A DNA stretch of 64,000 bases, from assembly GCA_017399265.1 (NCBI GenBank), contig JAFQDL010000005.1, forward strand, positions 1-64,000. The letters are read 5' to 3'. The translations under genes and the position numbers were made by a program. This document shows, in pieces, positions 1 through 11,300 of this stretch. The DNA is from Clostridia bacterium (GTDB lineage: Bacteria; Bacillota; Clostridia; Christensenellales; UBA1242). The notes below the pieces were generated by a model. That model saw only the letters and a program-made list of their open reading frames with translations. It was not told where the DNA came from and made no database searches. Numbering within the stretch: position 1 is the first letter of the stretch; each line of letters opens with the position of its first letter.

Positions 1-33
1 AACACCAATAACACCCATCTTCTTTGTGTACAC
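1..33 (-). CDS. Possible start of a gene running off the left edge
   Basis: After the stop of the carboxypeptidase gene, the minus strand opens a reading frame at GTG (33-31), with an in-frame ATG at 18-16, and stays open to the window edge. Only about eleven codons are visible (VYTKKMGVIGV). No good ribosome site precedes either start. Function cannot be assigned; it may be the next gene of a carboxypeptidase operon or chance. Confidence 0.2.
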   Translation of the reverse strand, partial: MYTKKMGVIGV

Positions 34-44
34 TTTTTTAGATG

Positions 45-1220
45 TTAAAAATTCCACTTGTTAGCAATCTTTTCTAATATATCCGAAAAATCCTGCTTCT
101 CTATATCTTCCAAAAGTATAACATCTACTCTATCAACAATGTCAGCACCCTGCATAATAGCAATACTTCCTACAACCTCACCTTTTTTCATAGGTGCACT
201 TATCATCTGCGGTAGATTATAAACCACCTCTATATCCTCTTCGCTGGTCTTATCATGCAGATAACACAAATCCTTAGTTATGCCAATGTTTACAAAATCC
301 GTTTTTGCATGATTGGTCTGAATATTTTCTAAATAATCTTCTTCCCTCAAAACAACCTTGTTTTCAAAGTTTGCAAAGCCATAGTCATATAACATCATAC
401 TTTCTCTGAACCTGCTAGCCGCGTCTTTACAATTCAGGGTAACTGCAATTAATTTCAAATTATCTTTTTGTGAAACACTACTTAGACAATATCCAGCCTC
501 ATCTGTGAATCCAGTCTTACCATCAATACAATATGGATAATACTTAATAAGCCTATTGGTATTCACCAATTCAGTCTCACGACCTGATGGATGAACTAAT
601 GTATCCATCCATATTTTTGCAAACTCCTGATACACCTCAAACCTATTAATAGCTTTTAATACCAAACAAGTATCATAAGCTGTACTATATTGATCTTTTG
701 TCGTAAGCCCTGTCGCATTGGTATAATTAGTATTGCTCATACCTAGTTCTTTGGCTCTATCGTTCATTCTCGTAACAAAAGCCGCCTCACTTCCAGATAT
801 CCCTTCCGCTAAAGCTATTGCACTATCGTTTGCTGATGCAACAATCACACTTTTTAGTAAATCCCTCACAGTATACTCACAGCCTGCATCTAAGAAAGCC
901 TGACTTCCTTCTACCATAGCAGCATGTTGACTAACAAGAATCTTGTCTTCAAGAGTTAGATTACCTTTTTCTATCTCTTCTAAAGTAATGAGACTAGTCA
1001 TAAGCTTGCAAATACTAGCCACTGGTAGTTTCTCATTTTCATTAAAGTTTATTAACACTTTGCCAGTGTTTGCTTCCATTAGAATATAACTAGTAGAGGT
1101 CATATCTCTAAAAGCATCAATTGTAGCTCCATTAGTGCTAGCGATTACCACTTTACTAGTATTTAATAATGTCATTACAAGCATTATCACAGCCACAAAG
1201 GTATATATTATCTTTTTCAT
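45..1220 (-). CDS. D-alanyl-D-alanine carboxypeptidase (PBP5/DacF family)
   Basis: A secreted or membrane-bound penicillin-binding protein that removes the terminal D-Ala from peptidoglycan stem peptides. The 391 residues begin with a hydrophobic signal segment (about 4-28). The serine-peptidase S11 signature is complete: SICK with the nucleophile at Ser69 and Lys72, SAN at 129-131 and KTG at 235-237. The region after about residue 290 matches the small beta-rich C-terminal domain of PBP5-type enzymes. Length matches DacF-type enzymes. The start follows a clear AAAAGGAG site. Which Dac paralogue this is cannot be told from sequence alone. Confidence 0.95.
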   Translation of the reverse strand: MKKIIYTFVAVIMLVMTLLNTSKVVIASTNGATIDAFRDMTSTSYILMEANTGKVLINFNENEKLPVASICKLMTSLITLEEIEKGNLTLEDKILVSQHAAMVEGSQAFLDAGCEYTVRDLLKSVIVASANDSAIALAEGISGSEAAFVTRMNDRAKELGMSNTNYTNATGLTTKDQYSTAYDTCLVLKAINRFEVYQEFAKIWMDTLVHPSGRETELVNTNRLIKYYPYCIDGKTGFTDEAGYCLSSVSQKDNLKLIAVTLNCKDAASRFRESMMLYDYGFANFENKVVLREEDYLENIQTNHAKTDFVNIGITKDLCYLHDKTSEEDIEVVYNLPQMISAPMKKGEVVGSIAIMQGADIVDRVDVILLEDIEKQDFSDILEKIANKWNF

Positions 1221-1272
1221 ACGTTTCTCCTTTTTTAATAGTTTTTGTAAAAGTATTTGCTTTTATACATGT

Positions 1273-1361
1273 GGATTTTTGCATTGGCTGTCCCAGCCAA
1301 TCCCCCAAAACCACCTCTCGGCGGTTTGTCCGCCCGCCTCCCGGCGTGCCCGCAAAAATCC
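1273..1361. repeat. GC-rich 89-bp element with 10-bp terminal inverted repeats
   Basis: The segment is bounded by GGATTTTTGC (1273-1282) and its exact inverted copy GCAAAAATCC (1352-1361). Inside are three further hairpins: ATTGGCTG/CAGCCAAT at 1283-1301, GGCGG/CCGCC at 1320-1334, and CGCC/GGCG at 1335-1346. Its GC content is far above the surrounding AT-rich DNA. It looks like a small interspersed palindromic element (MITE- or REP-like). No second copy was noticed in this window, so repeat status is inferred. Confidence 0.55.
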
Positions 1362-1446
1362 GTCTCACCCCACATCAAACCATACCTTACACTCTTAGAA
1401 AAATATATACCCTCTATCCTCAATACTTTTTTTTTAATACACCCTT

Positions 1447-1474
1447 GACAAACTAAAAATCCGTGTTACAATAT
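1447..1474 (+). promoter_or_regulatory. Sigma-A promoter for the small secreted protein gene
   Basis: TTGACA at 1447-1452 and TACAAT at 1469-1474 are separated by 16 bp, about 50 bp before the ATG at 1524. An AAGGAG ribosome site lies between. Confidence 0.75.
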
Positions 1475-1523
1475 AACTATCAAAAAAAATGTATAAACAA
1501 ATCTTACCCCTTAAGGAGATAAT

Positions 1524-2081
1524 ATGAACAAAAAAGTAAAACTTACCTTAATATATCTTGCCGCATCTGCTGCAATAACAGCCACTGCTCTAGGTTTTCA
1601 TTCTTGCCAGTCTAACGACGAAGAACCTATAGTAGACACTACCCCTGTAGAAACAACTCAGATAACCACTGCCACAGAGCCAAAACCAGCTCCTAGCAAG
1701 CCTGCCTCTTCCAAACCTGCAGTACCAAGCAAAGTAGATCCTAAGAAAGAAACATATTACAATATCTACAAAGACGAAGTAGTAAATCTAGAAAATATGG
1801 TAGTAGTCAACCTAGACGAATACCCTATGCACGGCACAATACATATTGTCAACACTCCAAACAATGAGGCTGCTTACTACAAAGACATAGAAGAGCCTAG
1901 CACCAAATACGCCAATTTCCAATGCGGCACCCACACTCTAAAAGGCAATATAATAGCCGCCGACGACAAAGACTGGAGATACCTAGAGATAGCCTCATCA
2001 AAACTTTGCCCAACATGCTTTAACACCCAGTCCGAAATCAAAGCCTTCAACAACAAAAACTACGACCTTGTGATGGAGTAG
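1524..2081 (+). CDS. Small secreted protein with Pro/Thr linker and four-cysteine C-terminal domain
   Basis: I do not recognise this family. The 185 residues start with Lys residues and a hydrophobic segment (about 7-27) ending FHSC, which is a poor lipobox, so export by an ordinary signal peptide or N-terminal anchoring is more likely. Residues about 31-72 are rich in Thr, Pro, Ser and Lys, like a wall-spanning linker. The folded part (about 75-185) carries cysteines in QCGTH and LCPTC that could bind a metal or form disulfides. It is the only plus-strand gene before tmcAL and is monocistronic, with its own promoter and terminator. Confidence 0.75.
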   Translation: MNKKVKLTLIYLAASAAITATALGFHSCQSNDEEPIVDTTPVETTQITTATEPKPAPSKPASSKPAVPSKVDPKKETYYNIYKDEVVNLENMVVVNLDEYPMHGTIHIVNTPNNEAAYYKDIEEPSTKYANFQCGTHTLKGNIIAADDKDWRYLEIASSKLCPTCFNTQSEIKAFNNKNYDLVME

Positions 2082-2086
2082 AAAAT

Positions 2087-2130
2087 AAGAACATATCTAG
2101 AAAGATTAGTTAGATATGTTCTTTTGTTTT
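2087..2130 (+). terminator. Rho-independent terminator of the small secreted protein gene
   Basis: A 13-bp perfect stem (AAGAACATATCTA at 2087-2099 with its complement at 2111-2123), an 11-nt loop and TTGTTTT follow the stop codon by 5 bp. Confidence 0.85.
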
Positions 2131-2282
2131 AGACTTACAACAAATTATAAGCTTTACTTAGCTATTACATTATTTATTGATACATTTCCACATATCAAAG
2201 ACTTGCCTAAAAGAGACTTCTTTTTCGACATTAGTTATATACATAAATAACAGAATTAAGTTTCGTTTACAAAGCATCAACA

Positions 2283-2318
2283 AAAAAAGTAGAAAGAAAA
2301 TTTTCTTTCTACTTTTTT
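2283..2318 (-). terminator. Palindromic terminator of the giant lipoprotein gene
   Basis: An 18-bp perfect inverted repeat (2283-2300 against 2301-2318), flanked by A and T runs, lies 18 bp beyond the giant gene's stop codon. Being symmetric, it could also act on rightward transcription. Confidence 0.85.
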
Positions 2319-2335
2319 AACTATTACAGTCTATT

Positions 2336-5300
2336 TTATTTGCATATATCGCAATCATCATGAGTCCAACCTGGAGTAGTATAAACCGCCCAAATACGAC
2401 TTATACTAACATCTCTGCAATCATTCTTATTACCACTCATTGCGTGCCCTTGCACATAACCTGCAATTGTTTGTATATCTGTATCTAAAGATACAGATGT
2501 ATTATTATAAGGTCTATCAATATCTTCACAATACCCACCAATATTATAATATGCTTCTCCATAAACAAGTGGCACTTGAGGATCATGGCAGGTAAGCTTA
2601 CATAGATCGGCGGATGTGTTAGTTTCAACCACATCCATGGCGAAACTATGATCTTGCGCTCCATTCTCTCCAATTGTTACTCTAAAAGCAACTTGAGTAG
2701 GGTCTAGCCCTCTTCCCGACATCCACGACACCAAATCATTCAAGGTAACCTTACCAGAAATATCCTCAAATGTAATTCCATAATAATTTCCTAATTTAGA
2801 TTGCCATGAACCATCCGGAGGAATACCATTATCAGTAAGAAGACCTTTCTTTACCCAGGTATGATATAAATGGTTAGGCATTTTATCAGGATTTAGCGTA
2901 AAATTTAATGAACTTACTGGCGGACCACCCATATCATGTTGATTTACCCATGGTATATTACTATAAGCGTAGTACTTATTTTTATACCATATAGGATCTC
3001 TACTCTTAACATTTGAGCAATAATCACATGTTAGATCTGCATCGCCTTCAGTAGTTCTTAGCTCATATGCATGTGGCCCTTGAACTACTTTACTCATTGC
3101 CGTAGTAACCGCAACGATATGACAAGGGCCTGATCCCCCTTGATACATATGAATCATCTCACCAGCAGCTCCACCGCCAGCTTTATACTCTTCAAGAGTT
3201 AGTGTAGATGAATACCTAAGTCTATTTTTGTAACCTATATCATGGTTATCTGCCCAGCCTAAGTTATAATGATATTGGCCACCTAGAATTTTGAAATTTT
3301 CAATAGGTGTAGTGTAGTATACCCAAGCATTGTCTTTATTCATTAAAGTTGAATCAATTCCTGGAATCACAACAGTACTTGTTAACTCACTAATTTGATT
3401 ATTTAAACTAAAATCATATGAATGAAAATATACCTTATGTTCATTATCTCCATAGAAACTATACGTTTGAGGGACTAATTTAATTAACTTGTGATTAAAT
3501 TGAGTATAATTATTATTCTCGATTTTTATTTTTAATGGCATTTCAGCTAATTTATCACACATACCGGATCCATCATTAGATAATCTAATTTCCCCAAGTT
3601 TATCCACATCTCCATTCTTGACTAAAGTAACACATTTCCATAATCCACGCATATATTCATTACTATGACTCCAACTAAAAGTCTCATATGTACCTCCTAC
3701 ATTATGTAAATCCATACATCGTTTTATATCGACAAGCGAATTATCATCTGAGTCAGTTACTATAACCGATAAGGTAAAGTTATATCTTACAACTCTGTCA
3801 AAATATTCAAGCATTTTTTGAGATCTATCTCCCTTATTTGTTATGTTATCAAAAATAGAGTAATCATATTTATATTTGTTGTCAAATATAAAATCTTCGA
3901 TAGGTTGTCCCTCGCTAAGATACGATTTATAAACTCCTTTAAACCATGTTGTTGTTAAATTCGGTACTACCCCGACGCTATGTGTTGGAAAAACTTCTAT
4001 TTCTTCCAAATTAAATTGAATGACTCTTTCTACTTTTAAATTAGCAGTAATAGTCGCTTGTTTAGTATTATGAATAATAGGAGTACTACCCATAATATTA
4101 CCAAAGATATCTTTAACAGTCTTATTGTTATCATCTAAGACATTAGTCGCATTTTGGTCATTATAGTAACCAAGCTGATTTCCAGTACCGCTAAACTCTA
4201 TTGAATCATTATATGCGTTACCTACAATATTACCGATTCTTATGAAATACAAGTCTTTTAATTCATCATCATAGCTTGGCTGATTATCTGCAGGTTCTTT
4301 ATAATCAATCTTTAGTGTATGACTAATTATTGCAGATTCTGTTTTATAATCACTAAATTCAGATTCAAACCAAAGTGATAATGCACTATATTTCTTAAAA
4401 CCTGAACTTATTTCTACACCATCTTTTATACTAGATTTTGATTTAAATTCGTTTTCAAATAAATCATTTAAATTTAAATTTTCTATATAATTTCTTATCT
4501 GTCCTTTTGCTATACCTGTAGAAGCATCTTTATGGGCTTGTAGAGTTTCGTCGCCAAAGATATCATCATAATTGACAAGAGCATTTGTAGAACAAAAAAC
4601 TGATTCTTTGTCAATCAACACTCCTTCTGTATAACCAACAACACCACCGACAAACTTCATACCAGTGACATTAGCCAAGTTAGTAACATCAGATAGTAGA
4701 ATAGTAGTAGAAGCTGTCGCTACTACAGTTGGATCATCTATAGCTTTACCCAGATATCCAATAAATCCACCGGTATATGTATTTCCTTTGATATCACAAG
4801 TAACACTAGCAGAATCATTGCTATTTTTTACACTCTCTACATTGACACCTTTGTCCATTCCAATGATACCACCCACATAGGAGTTACCTTTGATTTCTAA
4901 TTTATCAATTGCACAGTCAGTAATATTGCAAGTTCTTCCTTTATACGCCTCAGCCAAACCTACGATACCACCTACATAGTTGACACCTTCTAAATGTGTT
5001 TGTGTGTTGCCTTGGCCTATTAAATTAATACCAGAAATATTAGAATTAAGAGCATATCCAATACCACCACCAATACGATTAGAAGATGTTGTATTAAACT
5101 GAGGATTGAAAGTAATATTTCCGTCAATATTAGACTCTGTTAATTGTCCTACTATTCCACCTATATTATCTCCCGAAGCACTAATCTTTGTAGCATAGTA
5201 CCCTGTTCCAAATACATTTTTCCAACCATCTGGCAATTCCGCACTATAATTGGAACTACTAATACTAATATTTGCATACTCTGCGCTACCTATCCATCCA

Positions 5301-8300
5301 CCAGTATTAGATACACCTTGTACACTAAGATTGGCAACAACAATGTTTGAGTTTGCATCATTAGCAGTGATAGTAACATTACCACCTGAAATTCCCTTCA
5401 CAGAGCCAATAACACCACCTACATCTGCATTACCTTGTACAAAATATATTGCTGATGTATTAACTTTTGTATAAGTAAAGGTATCATGATCTGCACTTAC
5501 GCTACTATTAGGAATACCTGTCAAATAATTTACATTACTTGTTGGATTATACAACATTAAACCAAATGTATGCAATCCATTTATAACTTTTAGATTGCCT
5601 TTGATAGATGTATCTTTTCCCTCAATGACACCTATTACACCACCTACACTATTAGTAGTAGATCTACCAATTTTGTAGTCTAATACATATGTATTATTAG
5701 TTTCATACTTACCTGCTAATGGTATTTCATCACCTGTAGCATCTATAGTTGTTGTAGATTTAATTATTCCTACAGCGCCACCTACACCATATTCACCCGT
5801 TATGGTCTGAGAAGCCTCTTTAGGGCCTATTACGTATACATCTGTTGTGATTAGCGAGCCCTCTACAACACCGACTACACCACCTACGCCAGAATTTCCT
5901 TCTAGGCTACAATTAACTAATTCTACTTGTTGTAACGAAATTTCACCATTAGTATAAGCGAACATTCCACCTACATATGTATGATCTTCGGTTGAGCTAA
6001 GAAGTGACTTGATGCTACTATCATAAGATCCTAAATAGCTACCACTAACAGCAACCAAATTACCATCTACACTTCCAGCTATACCGCTGACATAATAAGA
6101 ACCCTCTATCATACTATTTGTAATAAATGATGTTCCAATTTGCAAGTTAGTGCCTGTAATATATCCAGCTATACCGCCTACATATTTTACACCATTGACT
6201 TTTAGTAGATGACCTATTGCATAGTTTTTGTTTGTTCCGCTCATCGCGGTGTTGCCTTCTTGATGACCAATAAATCCACCTACATAGTTATTACCAGTAA
6301 TAGTACTTTCTCTTACTCTACCAAAAGTATCTGAAATATTCTTACCAGCTATACCGCCTACATAGTCATGTCCATTGATTGTTAATTCTTTAGTCCAACC
6401 ACTGGCATTGATTGAACCACTAGCATTGCAACCAACGATACCACCTACATAGTCATAACCTGAAACTTTTAATGTTTGAGCTGATACAACAATATTTGTA
6501 CCGCCAGTCATATATCCAACTACACCACCGGCATAATTTTCTGTAGCTTGGATCTCACATCCCACTACGTGACCTTGTGTATCAACTACTATAGAATCGC
6601 CCATGGCATAACCAATTACACCACCGACATAATTCTTACCAATAATAGTCATATCATCTACTGCAATATATCTAGCATCAACACCTAACCCACAATTAAT
6701 ATGACCTTGAGCTATCTTATCAAAAGTTAAGAATAAGACTTTATCATCCTTTTCGTTGAAATCAGACATAACTTCTATCAAATCAGTGCCGGACTTAGTT
6801 ATAACTTTACCACTATCATTCTTTTGATACATAACACTAATACCATCACCTAACCTTTCAGCTAATGATAAGTACATATTATATAAATGCTTAGAATTGT
6901 ATCTATAACTTTCACCTAATAAATATACTCTTCTAGTATTTGTCACACTTTGAGGTGATGAATTAACAACTTTGATATATTTAACATTGTTGTCTTTAAT
7001 TATCTTATTAAATTCTCTATTGCCCTCAATAGCCCCCTCTGCAAGATCTTCTGCTGGAGCCGAAGTTTTATGAGAAAAATACTCACTTTCTCCAAAAGCC
7101 ATTGGATAACTTATAGGCTTATCATTAGAATCTTTTATTAATAATTTATACTGAAGCGATGTACCGCTGACTTCTTTAGTTAGTGAATAAGTGTATTTAC
7201 CAACTAAAGATCCGACATTATTATACAGATAAAGATCTACATTATCTCCAACAGCACCTTTAGATATTATATTATGATAAATATGCTCTAACTTATAATT
7301 GCTTCCATTGTAGAACTCATCACGAGCAGCAAATTGAACATGATTATGATCAGTATCGATATAATCATTAATATCATCAAGCATTCTAGCAGTAGTTCCA
7401 TCATAATACTTTAAAGTATCACCACCACCAGTTACACCACCTACATAAGCCTCACCAGAGATTTGATTATGAGTAGTAGTACCATCTATATCTATAAATA
7501 CTTGTTTCGCATTCTTACCTTCCAACGTACCACCAAGGAATCCTACTACACCACCGACAGATACACCACCAGAAGATATATCTATGCCAAGTATTGTTAT
7601 TTTGTTAACAATCATATCATCAGCTACATATCCTGCAAATCCACCTATGCAACCTGCAGATGTATTAGTAATCTTAATGTTTTCAATTGAATATGTGCCT
7701 GTTACAACATCTTTATCTGTTGTATTAGCAGCAATATAACCAACAACTCCACCCATATATACATCGTATATTCTAGCTGTGCCTACACCTATCGCACCAT
7801 TGGTAATAGTATATTGTCCTGCATAAGAAGATGTAACATTAGTTGGTGATTCTATAGATGCACCATTAATCTTTCCATCAAGTCTACCAGCAATACCACC
7901 TACATATCGACCATTAGTTGTTATGTTAACACCATGGCCCCACTTGGAGATATTGGCAGATACAATTTCACCTTCTAGATAACCAATAACACCACCAATA
8001 TAGTTTCCTTTTGAACCTTGGCTGATAGTAATATCTATTTGGTTAATTGTAGGACTATTTAATTTTAAATGATTTCCATAACCAATTAATCCACCTACGT
8101 AACTACCATCATTTACATTGATTACGCTATCAAAGATATAAATACCACTAATATTTATATTAGATGCAGTATCTATCTTCCAATAATCAGAACGCTCACC
8201 AGAGTCGCCGCATTGATTACACTTTTTAAATGTTGTTCCGTCACAAGTAGTGCAAGCAATTATTGCTTCTCCGTCACAAGTAGTGCATTTTACATATTTG

Positions 8301-11300
8301 TCTCCGCTGCACGCTGAACATGTAGTTTTACCTTTGGTACAACTACATTTGATTAAACCGTTTTTGCATTTAGTATTTGTACAAGTTTTTCCGTTAGCTA
8401 ATTTTCCATCACCGCCGCATGTGTCGCACTTTTCATTACCTGATTTACATGCAGTACATTTTACTAAACCATTATCGCAATTTTCATTACCACAATCTGA
8501 TCCATCTGCCTTTACGCCTTTTCCGTCACAAGAACCACATATACTTTTACCAGCACCATGACAACTCTCGCAATCAACATACTGATCTCCGCTACAATTT
8601 TCACAAGTGATCTCATTAGCGCCTCCACACTTAGAACACTTCACTTTACCAGCACAATCAGAACATAATACTTTTCCATTTCTGCATTCAGTATTAGTAC
8701 ATGGATCTCCATTATTTAACTTGCCATCTCCACCGCAAGTAGTACAATTAATTTTGCCGTTTGTACACTTTGCACAATCCTTCTTGCCATTGCAAGTAGT
8801 ACAATATTGTAGACCATCTGTACACTTAGTACAATCTTGATATTTATTTCCTTCACAAGTCTCGCAAATATCATCGGTACAGCCATCTCCACCGCAAGTA
8901 GTACAATCAATTTTTTTATCACCATGGCAAGTACTACAAGTTGCACCATCCTTTGTTCCAGTACCCTTGCAAGTACTGCACGTAATTATTTCATTACCAT
9001 CGCATGTATCGCATAATTCTTTACCTTTGCCTTTGCAAGTTGTACATTTTAGTTTTTGATCATCACAATACTTACAAGCTATCTGACCAGCACCGGCACA
9101 ATCTGGACAGTCTATTTTGCCATCAAGGCCACATTCGTCACAACCTGTTGCAGCCCCCTCGCATCCGTCACAAGGAATTGTTTTACTTCCATTGCATGTT
9201 TTACATGTAGTTGTATCAGAAACTTGTTCATATTGATCAGACAATCTAATCTTAGCAGCAAAACCAATTACACCACCGACACAATCACCAGTCGCATTTA
9301 TGGTTAAGTCGTCTACTTTAATAGATTGTTGAACCAACTCAAATCCGGTGCCATTATAGTTACCAATTACACCACCTATACCGATCTCGTCACCATATTC
9401 TAAATAACTAATTAAACCTTTGTCTACTGTAATAGTAACACCATCTGTATATATCGATCTACCTGTAAAGTTTCCATCCATAAACGCTGTAACAATTCTT
9501 CCGAATACACCTCCGATCGCACCTACTTTTATATTGCTTGCTGTAGATATAATTTCTGTGTCGGCAACTATATAAGAACCTTTTGCATTCAATACTTGTC
9601 CGAATGCACCACCAAGATAACTTTGTGAACTAGATATTTCTGAATAACTAACATTTATTGCAAAATTACCTCTCTTATCTTCACTAAATGGAAGACTAGC
9701 ATCTTTTGACGCACCTTTAAGTAGAGAAGTTGCTACATTAACAGCATATCCAGCAATACCGCCAGTATATTTTGATGCCGAACTAATTGTCATATGATCA
9801 ACAGAAATTAAATTGTCTTTTGATGCTTCTTCAACATCTTTTAATACATTGTATGCATAACCAACTACACCACCAACATATTTACTTGAAGAGTCATCTG
9901 TAGTAATCGTAATTTGAGATTGATTACTTTCAGTTCCTGTTATCCTTACACCATAGATATCAGAAGCCTCGTCTAGCAATTCTCCTATTACACCACCGAT
10001 ATAACTACCAGAAGCATTTATCTTAACTCCTACTATATCTATATCGGCTATAGTTATGTTTACATCTTTAACTAGAGAACCAATTATACCACCCACATAT
10101 GATTTACCATTTATAGTTACATCATTTAATGTGTTATAATCTGATCTTCCATTAAGATTTGTTACTTTTAGCATCTCGTCAAGCCCACTGTCCGAATAAT
10201 CGAAAGTGCTTATTCTAGTTTCCTCAGTACCTGATTTAGCTTCATATTCTCCTACAATACCACCTGCATACTCTACTGAAGCTTTACCAACTATTGTATT
10301 TTCTACAGAAATATTTAAAATAGCAGAAGCTGTAACATCATTCTTCAATCTACCTACTATTCCACCTATTCCTTTAGGATTAAGTGTACTAGAACTAATC
10401 TGATTCTTTACATTATCATTTAACGTTGTTAATAACAAATTGTCAATAGTTCCATCAACAAAACCTGCCACACCACCGACATAAACACTTACACTTTTGT
10501 TGGATAATGAACCGCCTGTGACATTAACAGATTTTACAATACTATTCTCAATATCTCCGTTTACACTTCCTGCAATTCCACCAACATAACTACCAGCTGA
10601 AGAAGATATAACATTCAAGTCTATACCATTAGATGATTTATCAATAATAGCATATTGTATAGAACCTTTAACGTAACCAGCTATACCACCAATATAACTC
10701 TTTTGACCTGTAATATTAATATCCATTGCTAATACATAATCAGCATCAGCTCCACCTATAGTTCCATTTGCTTTACCGATTATACCTCCGGTAAATGAAT
10801 TACCAGTAACACTTATATTACTTACTTTAATAGCTTCAACGTCTTCACCGCTACCAATAGCACCACCAACATTATCTGTACCAGTTACTATATTAGTAAA
10901 TGCATCCGCTTTAATTTCAATACCAGATATTGCACCACTAGCAGAACCTACAGCACCACCTACATTATCTGTACCAGTGATTGTAATATTTGTTAATGTT
11001 GCATTATCAGGAGAAACACTTAAAGCATCACCTACAATACCACCTACATATTTTTTGCCAGAAACTGTTAATGTAATAATTACTACTTTAGCATCTGAGT
11101 TGAAAATCTCTTTATCAGCAGAACCTACAACACCACCTACATAATTTGCAGTAGTTGATTTTTTATCGTCTATCTCTACACTATTTGCTGAAACTGATAC
11201 ATTTATTAATGAACTTTCGCCTTGTAAACTTTCCATTGAATCTTTCAATTGTCCAACAAAGCCACCGACATATTTTTCATTAGCTGATATATTTGTATCA

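Larger units (their letters stand above)
1221..1523. other. Divergent intergenic region
   Basis: About 300 bp lie between the divergent carboxypeptidase and small secreted protein genes. It contains the GC-rich inverted-repeat element at 1273-1361 and a sigma-A promoter reading right at 1447-1474. Short open frames here cross the GC-rich element in several frames at once and have no coding character. Confidence 0.7.

Noticed and set aside
1135-1456. Several overlapping short frames on both strands across the GC-rich element
   Set aside because: They exist because GC-rich DNA lacks stop codons; none has a ribosome site or recognisable protein.
8190-9210. A separate dnaJ gene or fragment
   Set aside because: There is no J-domain or HPD motif, and the frame is continuous with the GLUG units on both sides.
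8250-9307. Plus-strand open frames of 60-103 codons rich in His, Pro and Leu opposite the cysteine block
   Set aside because: They are the antisense reading of the repeated CxxC codons (TGT-N6-TGT reads as ACA-N6-ACA); no ribosome sites, and overlapping frames all look alike.
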